A stretch of DNA of 64,000 nt. Source: Auriscalpium vulgare. Taxonomy: Eukaryota > Basidiomycota > Agaricomycetes > Russulales > Auriscalpiaceae. Shown here piece by piece: positions 33,587-43,765 of the stretch (position 1 is the stretch's first letter; the number at the start of each line of letters is the position of its first letter). The DNA lies in assembly GCA_019915015.1 (NCBI GenBank), contig JAHBBC010000028.1, positions 248,001 through 312,000 of the forward strand, given 5' to 3'. The translations under genes were made by a program, and so were the position numbers. The notes under the pieces are model-generated. The model saw only the letters and a program-made list of their open reading frames with translations, had not been told where the DNA came from and ran no database searches.

Positions 33587-36500
33587 TCACCCCCTCTCTA
33601 AGACGCGCTTTCTCCTGGAGCGCATGATCAGCTTGTAGTGCATCAAAATAGATGAGTCCACGTAGCGCAGGAGGGCGAACAGCCCGCGGATGGTCCTTGT
33701 AGAACTTTGTGATAGCCCCGGTGGCGTTGGTCATAGCCGTCCGGGGAAGCCACTGATTCTCCGAGTCAGAATAACCGACCCACTTGACGAGGTACTGAAT
33801 GCCCCGCTTGTTGGGCGTGAGTCTTGCGTCTAGGACTGCTTCAACCTCATATTCTTCTTCCGCATTGACAATCTCAGGCGGAGGTGCGAGGAAGTTTGGT
33901 CCATGAGCGGAGGTTTCCACATAGGGTGTTAGAAGGGATGCGTGAAACACCGGGTGAATTCGCCAGGTGGGTGGAAGCTTGAGTCGATAGTTCACTGGTC
34001 CAATGATCTCGGTGATTTCGAAGGGTCCTACTCGTCGAGGAGACAACTTAGCTTTTGGTTGAGTTGTCCTAATGTGCTTTCCATCCAACCATACGCGGTC
34101 TCCAATCTTGAAGTGCACGCTGCTCTTGATGTGATCGGCGTTGTTGCACTTCATTACTTCGGCCGCAGAGCGAAGGCTAGCTTCAACCTCCGTGCGCACT
34201 TGTTCCATGTGCTGCAGGCGTTCTTCAACGGTAGGGATTGTTGACGTAGTGTGGATAGGGGGCATGGCGTGGGGAGTGTAACCAAGGAGCATTTCGAAGG
34301 GTGAACGGTTTGTCGCGCTATGGATGCGGTGGTTATGCGAGAACTCAGCGAATGTTAACCACTTCACCCAATCGTCTTGTCGATAATTGCAGAATACTCG
34401 TAGGAATTGTTCCATCTCTTGGTTTACGCGTTCGGACTCACCATCCGTCTGTGGGTGATAGGCCGTGCTGAGTGCAGACTTGATGCCTAGTTTGTCGAAT
34501 ACACCGCGCATGACCTTCCCAGCGTACTGGGGTCCGCGGTCAGAGATAAGCCATTCCCAGAGGCCGTAGTGCCGATAAATCTTGTCAATGAGAAGGTCAA
34601 CTGTGCCGTCGCTAGTGATGGTCTTGTTGCAGGGTGTGAATGTGACGTGTTTAGTGAACCTGTCCACTATAACGCAGATTGAGTCGAACCCGTCGCAGGG
34701 CGGGAGTTCAACTACGAAGTCCGAAGTGATGTCTTGGAATGGTCGGCTGGGGATGGCGTTTGGGATAGTCTCGACGTGCGTTCGATGATTCTGCACCTTG
34801 GTTGCTTGACAAGTAGCGCAACCGTCGACATAGTCCCGTATGAAAACTGACATACCGGGCCACCAATATTCACGTCCAACTAGTTCATGCGTCTTGTGGC
34901 GCCCTGGATGTCCTGCTGAAGGGTTGTCGTGATGCATCCGAACGATGTCACGTCACAGTTGATTGTTCGCAGGGACGTAGACTTTCCCCCGGAACAGGAC
35001 CAGTCCGTCTTCGGTGTTCCATTCTTCTAGGTTCTTTGTTAGTGATCGAGGCCCATTGCCGAGTATGACGTCGAGAGCCTTGACAACTTCTATGTCCTTG
35101 GTCTTTGCTTCTCGGATGCGACGTCGGAGGTCGTGATTGCCAAGGGAGGTGACAGTGCCAGGACGAGTAGCGCGGATGCGGAAAAATTGAGGGTCCAGTA
35201 GTACCCGTTCCGCGTTATCGTCCTCCACCCCCTCTCTATGGTCAGGTCGCCTCGACATGGGATCAGCACGTTGAGAAATTCCTGGTTTGTGGATTAGTTC
35301 AAAGTCGAAACGTGTAAGGAATAACGCCCATCGAGCTTGTCGACGACTCAGCTTCTGGGCGGAGCGAAAGTACTCCAAATTCTTGTGATCTGTCCAGATT
35401 TCTATGCGATCTGGAGCGCCTTCGAGGTAGTGGCGCCAGGCTTCAAGGGCGCGAATAATAGCAAGGAGTTCCTTGTCGTAAATGTCGTAGTTGCGTTCTG
35501 GATCTGAGAGCGACTTGGACAGATATGCGACCGGATGCCAGAGGTTGTCGTCACCGCGCTGCGAGAGTATGCCTCCCGTTGCGTAGTCTGAGGCGTCGAC
35601 TTCCACCAAATATGGTTTGTTAGGGTCAGGCATGACAAGGACGGGAGACGAGGTGAACGCAGCTTTGAGGTTATCAAAGGCCTCTTGGCATTCGGTTGTC
35701 CAGTTCCAGGCGTAATCCTTCTTGGTTAGGGCGAACAGTGGGTGCGCAATCTTGGAGAAGTCGCGGATGAAACGCCGGTAGAAATTCCCAAATCCTAAGA
35801 AAGATTGGACGTCTTTCACCGTTCGTGGCGCTGGCCAGTCTGCAATCCCAGCGACCTTGACTGGATCCATAGATAAATGATCATGGGAAATGATCAGACC
35901 AAGGTACTCGACTGTGGATTGTTCGAAGGTGCATTTCTCGGGTTTCAAAAACAAGTCATGTTCGCGAAGTCGTTGTAAGACTTGTCACACCAGGCGGCGA
36001 TGTTCTTCAAGGGTGTCGGTGAAGATAAGAATGTCGTCCATGTAGATGATGACTTTGCCGAGGTCAATGAGGTCCTTAAAGAGTTCGTTCATCATTGCTT
36101 GGAAGGTGGCGGGTGAATTCATGAGGCCAAAGAACATCACCAATGGTTCGAAGAGCCCGCGGTTAGTTTTGAACGCCGCTTTCCATTCGTCGCCTTCCTT
36201 GATGCGTACGTTGTTGTAACCCCAGCGGACGTCCATCTTGGTGAAGACCTTGGCACCCTTGAGCTTGTCGACGATTTCAGAGATAAGCGGCAGGGGGTAT
36301 TCATTCTTGACCGTCCCCTTGTTTAGTGCGCGATAATTCTGAACTGGTCGCAGCTTGCCATCCTTTTTCTTAACAAAGAAGAATGGACTCGCCATGGGAG
36401 ACTTGGATGGGCGTATGTATCCCTTCTCCAGGTGTTCATTGAGAAAGGCGTCCAGTTCCACTTGCTCAGCTGGCGACAACGGGTAAACCTTACTCGGTCG

Positions 36501-37440
36501 TGGTTCAAAGCCGTCCTTGAGGTCAATAGCGTGGTCCCATGAACGGCGATCCGGAAGACGTTCAGAAGAGACTTTGTCGAAGACGTCGCGAAAGTCTTGG
36601 TATGGGAGCGGGACTAATTCCTCAAATTCTTTCTGCACCGGGGGTCCAGCAGCTTTTTCGGCGAGCTTCTGTGCGTTCGTGAAAGCTGCTCGTACGTGCA
36701 CCGGTCCTGGTCCGACAGGCGGGGGAATGAGCGGAATATTGAAGGCGGGTAACATACCAGCGAGTTGCAATCCGTGCACCATCCACGCATGTTCCATGGT
36801 GAATCGTTCTTCGTCGTCTTCCGTGAACAGGGCACCAAGCGTTGGGGACCGTGTAGTGCGAATACGTACTCCATGGACGCGACGAGCTGGAACGACGTAC
36901 TTTGGCATCGTTGGCGGAGGTAGTGGAGCCTCATGGCGCGGCCTGGTAGTAGGTTGTGGGGCTGCAGACGATTTGGGGGTCTGTCGTTCTGTGCGCGTTG
37001 ATAAGTTCTTGATCGGTGGTGCATGCAACTTGCAGGATGGTGGGCATCGAGTCATGTCGACGCGCTTTTCTCGCCAGTCGACTGCCGGATTGTGAAATTC
37101 CAGCCAGTCTGTGCCAAGAATCATGTCGTAGTCGCCGATGTCAGTGAGGAAAAACTCAGCTTCCTCCTCATGATAGGATGTTGAGTCCTTGGCATAGATG
37201 CGGATTGTCTGAGCCGTCGAGTAACGTACCCAGCCCATGATGTTTTCGGTGTTGTCGACATTGCGAACAGGGAATGGTCGGGGTAATGGTTTCAAGGGAA
37301 GTCTGTGTTTAGTGGCAAACTTGGGATGAAGGATGATTCCTTCGGCTCCACTGTCGAGCAGAGCATCGGCGTCGATGAGTTTTCGTGGTTCGTTGAGTCG
37401 TAGCTGTACTTGAAGGGCGATCGAGGGTCATTGCCTGTTG
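33498..37440 (-). pseudogene. Chromovirus pol: protease, RT, RNase H, integrase, chromodomain
   Basis: One frame runs from about 37440 to 33498, broken only by TGA at 35985-35987 and 34953-34955. Protease: [22 protein letters not shown] and [10 protein letters not shown]. RNase H: YLVEVDASDYATGGILSQ. Integrase: zinc finger (MHHDN..H, CATCQATK) and core (SDRGPQYAGKVM, LSTAYHPQTDGESERVNQEM). Chromodomain at the end: YLVKWVGYSDSENQWLP, which in chromoviruses targets integration to marked chromatin. The readthrough contexts (EEHRRLV-stop-QVLQRLREHD and PANNQL-stop-RDIVRMHHDN) suggest both TGA codons were once CGA (Arg). No ATG precedes the protease; a frame at 37513 ([15 protein letters not shown]) would join it after a one-base shift. 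Confidence 0.9.
33587..33602 (-). promoter_or_regulatory. Polypurine tract of chromovirus
   Basis: Minus strand TTAGAGAGGGGGTGA directly precedes the 3' LTR start TGTCACG. Confidence 0.75.
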
Positions 37441-37576
37441 CGAGTGACAGCGGACATGTAGATCGCAGAGGGATACGATTGCTCACAAATGTCCGATGAA
37501 GAAAGTACAGCATAACGATTCGATGAACTTAACAAAAACCTTGAGCCACCCGCGGACGACGCGACCGGGGGGCGCT

Positions 37577-38581
37577 TCAAAAACCCTCTACCATGTCCTT
37601 CAGGAAGGCCTTTGCTTCCTCTGCCTCATCTCCTTCGAGCCTCTTGATCTGCGCGGTCAAGTCCGAGATGGCACGGGTGACCGGCGGGATCTCTGCTTGA
37701 GTGGTCGCAGGAGCTACTCCCGGCGCCGGACCGGTTTCTATCGCTTGGACCGTAGTGGCGTTGCGTGGGTTCTGCGGGCAATTGAACGCAATGTGCCCTG
37801 TCTGGCGACACCTGAAGCAACCACCCTTCAACCGTAGCTGCTCGCGCTCCTGTTCCGTGAGCTTGGTGAGGATCTGGGGCGAAGCGGAGGTTGCCGCCAT
37901 ACGCGGACGATTCTGCGGTGTGGTGGGCGGGGAAAATGAAGTCCTGGCTGGGCGCTTGGTTGCCGCCATCGTGCGGACGCGCTCGATGTAAGCAGCGTTT
38001 CTGTCCATCGCCTTCTTCTTCCACTGTTCCAGCGTCGCTGGTACAGGGTCTGCGCGAAGACAGTCGTCAAGGAGCCCTGAGTTCAGTCCTTTCTTAAAGA
38101 AATAGACGAGGGACTCCCCAGTGTACTTAGTCCGAGGGACCAGCGCGTCAAAGTCCGTGATGTACTCTGTGACCGTTCGCGTGTTCATCTTGAGATGATC
38201 TAGTTCCGCGCGAGCGGAATTCGTCTCGTCGAGGGGTGCGAAGTCGATGTCGAATTGGGCGAGGAGTTTGGCAAACGTGTCAAAGCGACGCACGTGGGAG
38301 CTGCTGTTCAAGTAGGCGTCGTTGTCGTCGAGTATCTCGTTGCTCCAAGCCTCAGCCCATTTGCCGGCGTTGTCTCCTTGGCAAAGGTCGAGGAACAGCG
38401 TGATCTTGTCGTCATCCGTCACGTACTTGGTGGGGTTGCCTCGCAGGAACATGCGGATACGCGTTTTGAAGTGTTTCGACATGGTGCGATCACCAGTGAA
38501 CGGCGTTGGTTTGACGCCGATTTCGCCTTTGGCAGGAGTCGGGGTTGTCTGAGTCGGGTTCGTCGAATTGCTGGGAGCCAT
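37577..38581 (-). CDS. Chromovirus Gag
   Basis: From the ATG at 38581 (MAPSNSTNPTQ) the frame gives about 334 residues. It contains a capsid-type region (FTGDRTMSKHFKTRIRMFLR, ITLFLDLCQGDNAGKWAEAW, TVTEYITDFDALVPRTKYTG) and a CCHC zinc knuckle (CFRCRQTGHIAFNC) for RNA packaging. The same frame stays open without ATG well upstream, to 39823, apart from one TAG, so the true N-terminus may lie further 5'. Gag ends at 37577, about 140 bp before the pol frame opens. Confidence 0.85.
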   Translation of the reverse strand: MAPSNSTNPTQTTPTPAKGEIGVKPTPFTGDRTMSKHFKTRIRMFLRGNPTKYVTDDDKITLFLDLCQGDNAGKWAEAWSNEILDDNDAYLNSSSHVRRFDTFAKLLAQFDIDFAPLDETNSARAELDHLKMNTRTVTEYITDFDALVPRTKYTGESLVYFFKKGLNSGLLDDCLRADPVPATLEQWKKKAMDRNAAYIERVRTMAATKRPARTSFSPPTTPQNRPRMAATSASPQILTKLTEQEREQLRLKGGCFRCRQTGHIAFNCPQNPRNATTVQAIETGPAPGVAPATTQAEIPPVTRAISDLTAQIKRLEGDEAEEAKAFLKDMVEGF

Positions 38582-39823
38582 GGTGAGAGATGTAGTCGGG
38601 GCGGGGACAGTGATGAGGGTAGGGGTAGGGACGCGAGTCGGAGGTTGCGTGGGTACAGGAGTCTGGGTAGCAGATCGGAGGGTAATCGAGCGAAGAGTCT
38701 GCTGAGCAGTAATTTCTCGAGCGACTGCAACAGATCTTGCTAGTTCCTGATCGGATATGAAGCGATCGTTGCTCACCCAGAACCAACGGTCTTCGTCAAC
38801 GGGACTAGAGGTGATTGGTTGCCAATGGACGAGGCGCCTGGTGTAATCGCTCTGCCACGCGTACCACTTATTATTGCGCGGGTCTAGTTCTACCCCTGCA
38901 GGTACGGAGACTGGCGATGTGCGACGAGTCGGCGGTGATGCAGGACTTGGGATGCGTGATGGGGGAAGTGGGGTCTGTAGTGCTCGTGCGTCGCGGATAT
39001 CGTCGTCAGTGACGTCTCTGAGGTCGTCGACAAAGTACCACTCCCACTGCCGATCGTCCGCGAACCACTCTACTCTTCTTGGTCCAGTCGCAGTGTAGAG
39101 AACAAAGTGGTCCTCGCCTTCCTGATGGATCTCACTGGGAACGTTGTTGATAGCAGTGGTGAATGCGGGTTTGGAGTTGCTGTCGGGACCAATGGTGGTG
39201 TTCTAGAAGAAATCTGCCACGACTGGGCGACGAGGACGTGGCTGAGGGATCGAGGGTGGAGCAGGGGATGGAGCAGGGGATGGAGCAGGGCGTGTGATGC
39301 GACGGATTCGTTGGGCAAGGGAGATCGTGGGTTCAGGGCTTGGGCAGGGGGTAGGTCGTCCTCCAACGACAAAGTGGATCGGGGTGGTGCGAGGGTCAAT
39401 GTATATCCCGATGGGGGAGAGCAGGAATGGCTGGTGGTATGCGTGCTCCGTGAGGTCGAAGTTGAATCGATTCAGATCAACGTCAAAGACTACTTTGATG
39501 CGGACGTATAAAAAGACGCTGACCGCACTGTTATTCCAATGCCACTCTGCTATCAGGGCCCACGTTCCGTGTATTGCCCAAAGGTCTTGTTCACAACGGT
39601 TACGGACGTTGAGAATATAATTGGTAGCGTTGGCAAGATCGATGGGTTGTGGAAGATGTGGCTGATGATCGGGGTGATAGGTGCTGATATACCTTTGCTG
39701 GTAGATGAGCCAGCAAGCGTGGGAGGCCGTGGTGTCGATGGTGGGTTTTACGTCGCGTGGACAGCAAAGATGAGAGCGATAAGAGAGGTGAAAGGTGAGG
39801 TGGGCGTAGGAGAGACTGTTCAA
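38582..39823 (-). other. AUG-less leader reading frame upstream of gag
   Basis: In the same frame as gag, over 400 codons stay open from the primer-binding site (TTGAACAGT, 39823) to the gag ATG, interrupted only by TAG at 39203-39205. The content looks like real protein: DLWAIHGTWALIAEWHWNN, SVFLYVRIKVVFDVDLNRF, a Pro-rich stretch (APSPAPSPAP), then DHFVLYTATGPRRVEWFADD and WYAWQSDYTRRLVHWQP. No ATG exists in the first part. I recall similar leader sequences in other Agaricomycete gypsy elements. It may be an extended Gag made by non-AUG initiation, or a decayed separate frame. Confidence 0.55.
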
Positions 39824-39824
39824 G
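39812..39824 (-). promoter_or_regulatory. Primer-binding site of chromovirus, self-priming type
   Basis: Directly after the 5' LTR the minus strand reads CTTGAACAGTCTC. Ten bases of it (TGAACAGTCT) are the exact complement of AGACTGTTCA in the LTR (plus 39953-39962), which starts about 32 nt after the TATATAA motif, where transcription would begin. This is the arrangement of the Tf1/sushi self-priming mechanism. Confidence 0.7.
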
Positions 39825-40234
39825 TGTCAAGACTCGCGTCAGGGAACACACAAAAGAGCCGCCCAAGTCACCGACCGGACCAGAGGGATGAGACGAGTGA
39901 GAGTGCTGTGACCAACAGCGCAGGCAATGTATTGCGTACGGTGTAGACGAAGTGAACAGTCTGAGGAATAGGGAGAGAGACGAGTCCTTATATACTGAGT
40001 GAAGCCAAACAAGAGTAAACGGAAGAACAATAGGGTGCGGAATAATGAGGAAGGAACCATGACAATGGAGAACAATAAGAAGGGCGAACAATAGCGTACA
40101 CAGCCTCGTCATAGAACTTCATGGAAGAGTCTAGAGAGGTCCGGATTAATGAGGAGTCTGGATCGTGGTCCGTGATTGATGGTGGCTGCGAATGGCAGTC
40201 AAGAGAGTCGAAAGAAATGGAGCGATTCGTGACA
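39825..40234 (-). repeat. 5' LTR of chromovirus
   Basis: Same length as the 3' LTR; one visible difference (CAGCGCAGG here, CAGCACAGG at 33280). TATATAAGG promoter motif around 39986-39994. Confidence 0.9.
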
Positions 40235-43200
40235 CATGAGCACTAGGATTCCGCGTTTGAAGTCGTAATTCTTGATTGTATGCGCGTGTTCTATTTCAAA
40301 GCGTTGTGTGTTGGCGAGGCGAGTGGCGTAGACGTTGGATCGTAGGCGGGAGAGCTGCTCGAATCTTTTCTGGAGTGCGACGGCGCGTCGGACAATTAAG
40401 TCCGTCGTGGAGAGAATGGAGGTGGGCGGCGGCTGGAGATACGTGGCTTCCGAAATATCGAGTGGAATGAGCGGGTGGCATCCGGTGACTGCAAAGTAAG
40501 GCGAGCATCCCATACGCTTGCGCGTAGTGATGCGGTCGGACCAGAATACGGAATAAGCATGGCGTGCCCATTGAGTCTGGTCTCCGTCCGCTGCTTTGAC
40601 GAGTGCTTGCCGTACGTCGTAATGCGAGCGTTCCACGATGCCGTTGGCGCGTGAGTTGTAGCCGCTGATTCGAATGTGACGGATGTGATATTTCTTCTCT
40701 AGCTGGACCAGCGCTTTGACGAAAGGTCCTCCGTTGTCCGTGACTATTTCGCATAGTGAGTTCCATCGGCTGAGGATATTCTCATACACAAAATCGGCGA
40801 TTTGTGCAGAGTTCTCCTTCTTGAGTAGTCGAAATTCGGGCCAGGCCGTAAGAGAGCAACGGCCTTGGACGATGTAGCGGTAGCCATTTGACGCGGGCAT
40901 AAACATAGTGTCGACGTAGACTTTGGCGAATAATGAGGCGGGCATTGCGACGGTGGGCGGCATTAAGATCTGTAGCTTTTGGCGATGTTGGCAGACGATG
41001 CATGTCCGGACATACCACATTGCGTCGGCTTCATAGGAGGGCCACCAGAAGCGTTCCCCGATGAGAGAGCGGGTAGCGAATACTCCACGGTGGCCGACTT
41101 TGTCATGACAGTCAGTGAGGATAGCAATGCGGCGATTGGGATGGGGAATGAGTTTGTGTGCACCGTCTCCAGATCTTCTCCAGAGTCGATTTCCGTCGAG
41201 AAAGAAGCGTGTGGCGTAGCGGACGAAGGTGCCAAAGGCGGTGTCGGAAATATTGCTGGGGCAAGTGGGGTTGTCTAACCACTGCTGCACTTCAAGGAGG
41301 CGGCGATCTGCTTTTCGCGCTCCTTCCGTGCGCGGTACTTCGCTGTACTCGAGCCCTGGCTCCTCCTCCTTATTGAACTCTTGACCGTCCTCGGTCAAGG
41401 CGAAGACTGCGAGGCTTGTGGGGGAGGAAATGGGAGAGTGCGGGACTGGTTCTGGATCATTCGGGGTGACGGTGGCAACTAGAAATCCGTATAAGTTGTC
41501 GAGCCAGTCGTCGAAATCGCCGTCGAGTGGTTCTTCAGGATCGCCGGGTTGTCAGACACGTCTAGAAAGTCCGTCGGGGCCGTGAAAAATTCCGGGGACG
41601 TGGCGCAGCAGGAATTTGAAGGCTAGGATCGCTATAATCCAGCGATTGATGCTTGCTGTGGGCACTAGGTCCGGATTCTTCAGCATACCGCTGATGGAAG
41701 ATGCGTCGACCTCGACGATGAGATTTCGAAGTCCAATAAGGTATACTCTGAGCGCACGGAGGGCTCGGAATAAGCCGTAGATTTCTAGCTTGGGTTGGGA
41801 GAACCGGCGTTCCCTGTCGTTGAGCGAAATGGATCCGAAACGTGAATAGTGGCGGCGTTTGGCGTTGTCAAGATCCTGTTGGGCGAGGATATACCCAACA
41901 GCAATATAGGAAGTGTCGACGGCGAGGATAACTGGAGCAGGGGATTGGTAGTCGATGGCCTTCAGTGCTCCGGAATGCACTAGAGCGTCCTTGAGGTATT
42001 CTTAAGCCTCAAGTTGGGCTGGGCCATACTCGAATTCGACGCCTTTGCGAGTGAGCTTTGTGAGAGGCCATGCGTGCTTGGCGAAATCCTTGATGAATAT
42101 GCGGCAGACTCCGACAGTCCCTAGAAATGCGCGGATGTCCGACAGATCTTTACACGGACCCCAGTTGGTGATTGCTGAGATGGTGGTAGGATCTGCTTTG
42201 CGACCTTCGGGTGTGCAAAGGTGGCGGAGGACGGTGAATTCGCGCGAGATGAGGATGGACTTGGTGCCGGAGAATGTACCGCCAGAATAACGCATGCGCT
42301 GCAGGATACGGTTGACGTTCTGGAAATGTACCCAGACGAAGCGCCGTATGTCGGAATTCTCTGGGATCATTTCGTAGGTGCCGTCGGGATTTCTATAGTC
42401 GGAAGCTGGGCCTTTTATAGGCACGTCGTCGATGAAGGGGATGGTGTAGTCCGGGATCTCGTCTTGAAGAATGAATGTGACGTCGTCGTGAAAGATAGGA
42501 ACGGAATTCGTCCAACCCATTGGTAGGGTGACTAGTCGGTGCGCGCCGTATGGGGTTTGGAAGGTGGTGAAGTCGCGGGATCGCTCGTCAATAACGCGCT
42601 CGTCATAACCGACGTAAAGGTCCAGAATACCGCCGCAAGCACGTCCACCAAATTGTTCAGCGAGGTGTTCTTGAATGGGCGGGACTCCTGAGTGTGCGAC
42701 CGTGACGGCGTTGAGCGGTTCGAGGGAGTGGACGATCCTGAGCTTCCCGTCCTTCTTCGCAACGCAAAACCATTTCGAACGGTATGAGGAGTTGGAGGGT
42801 TCATAGACACCGGCGGCAATCTTCTTCCTAATAATTCCGCAGACCTCATTGTGGATTCCAGGGGGAATAGGGATATTCCGCTCTACCCACGGGACGTGGG
42901 AGACGACTGGAATCTTGATGGGAGGGAAGTATTCTTCTTTGAAGCTGCCGCGCTCGGTGTCGTCCCAAGCAAACGCTTCATTTTGTTTTGAAATGACATC
43001 GTGAAGGAGGTCGCGTTCGGTGGGGGTGAGGAATTCGAAATTGGGCAAGTTATCCATGGCGTCGTGGCGTTCCTGTGTGTATCGACCAGTCGGCGTGAAT
43101 GCGGGGGGATGTGTGGCAAGTGGGGGCATTGATTCTAGCGGGTCTCCAAGAATATTGCGTTCGATCCTGAATCCGTCAGGGAGCGTTCCGAGAACTGGGC

Positions 43201-43765
43201 GCACTTTGAGTGCGACTGGCTTGTACTTCTTCTTGCCTATAAACGTAGCACGAGACTGGGGTTCTGAGTGAGGGGAATTTGTCGTATGTGGTTCCCAGGA
43301 ATTATGCGGCGAGTCCGTAGCGTGCCCACTGAATTTCGAAGTGGGCGTGTCAAGATGTTGAGTCGAAATGGGAACCGCGGGTCTTGAGGTCTTCGGAATA
43401 TTCTGTTGAGGTCCAAGATAAGAGTCGGGAGTCGCTGGAGGATTACGAGGGGGTGCGGGGCATATGTTCTGCAAGAAAGCGGGGGCGACATATTCGGGAA
43501 GATGGGATCGAGCTTCAGAAGCGGTGATGTATGCGTGTTTGACCGCTGACTCGTCCGAGGAATCTATGGGGGTATATGCGAGGACGCGGACGTCGTCTCC
43601 ATCGCCTTCGAGTATCATGGCAATGGATTCTCCTTCCTCTAAGTCTTCAAGCGCGTTGTTGTTTAACTTGTTCGTCGCGAAACCGATGGTGGCCTCAAGG
43701 GAATGTCGGGAGTGTGAGCGTAGCGCCTCCATTTGGGTTGACCATCGTGACTGTCTGGTCCGCAT
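40235..43765 (-). pseudogene. Outer-element pol: RT, RNase H, integrase
   Basis: One frame from about 43765, with in-frame stops TAA at 42002-42004 and TGA at 41552-41554. RT: WFCVAKKDGKLRIVHSLEPL, TTFQTPYGAHRLVTLPMGW and the catalytic FIDDVPIKGP. RNase H: LAVDTSYIAVGYILAQQ, DRERRFSQPKLEIYGLFRAL, HVPGIFHGPDGLSRR. Integrase: HHCC finger (HDKVGHRG..CIVCQHRQ) and core (EIVTDNGGPFVKALVQLEKK, RANGIVERSHYDVRQAL). No chromodomain is seen. The contexts LEA-stop-EYLKDAL and SRRV-stop-QPGDPEE suggest former CAA and CGA codons. The 3' end of the gene is displaced to 32848-33176 by the chromovirus. Confidence 0.88.
41362..41397 (-). promoter_or_regulatory. Candidate central polypurine tract inside pol
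   Basis: 33 of 36 bases match the 3' polypurine region 26075-26110, including AATAAGGAGGAGG. It lies in pol between RNase H and integrase, in frame as LTEDGQEFNKEE. Confidence 0.5.

Larger units (their letters stand above)
33177..40234 (-). mobile_element. Nested Ty3/gypsy chromovirus (Tf1/sushi-like)
   Basis: The 410-bp LTRs (33177-33586 and 39825-40234) differ at one position that I could see, so the insertion is young. Order on the minus strand: 5' LTR, self-priming-type primer site, long leader frame, gag, protease-RT-RNase H-integrase with C-terminal chromodomain, polypurine tract, 3' LTR. It is inserted in the integrase region of the outer element. Pol carries two in-frame TGA codons and a likely frame slip near 37440, so this copy cannot make a full Pol. 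Confidence 0.9.
33172..40239. repeat. CATGA target-site duplication around the nested chromovirus
   Basis: CATGA at 33172-33176 and at 40235-40239 directly flanks the two LTRs. Confidence 0.9.
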
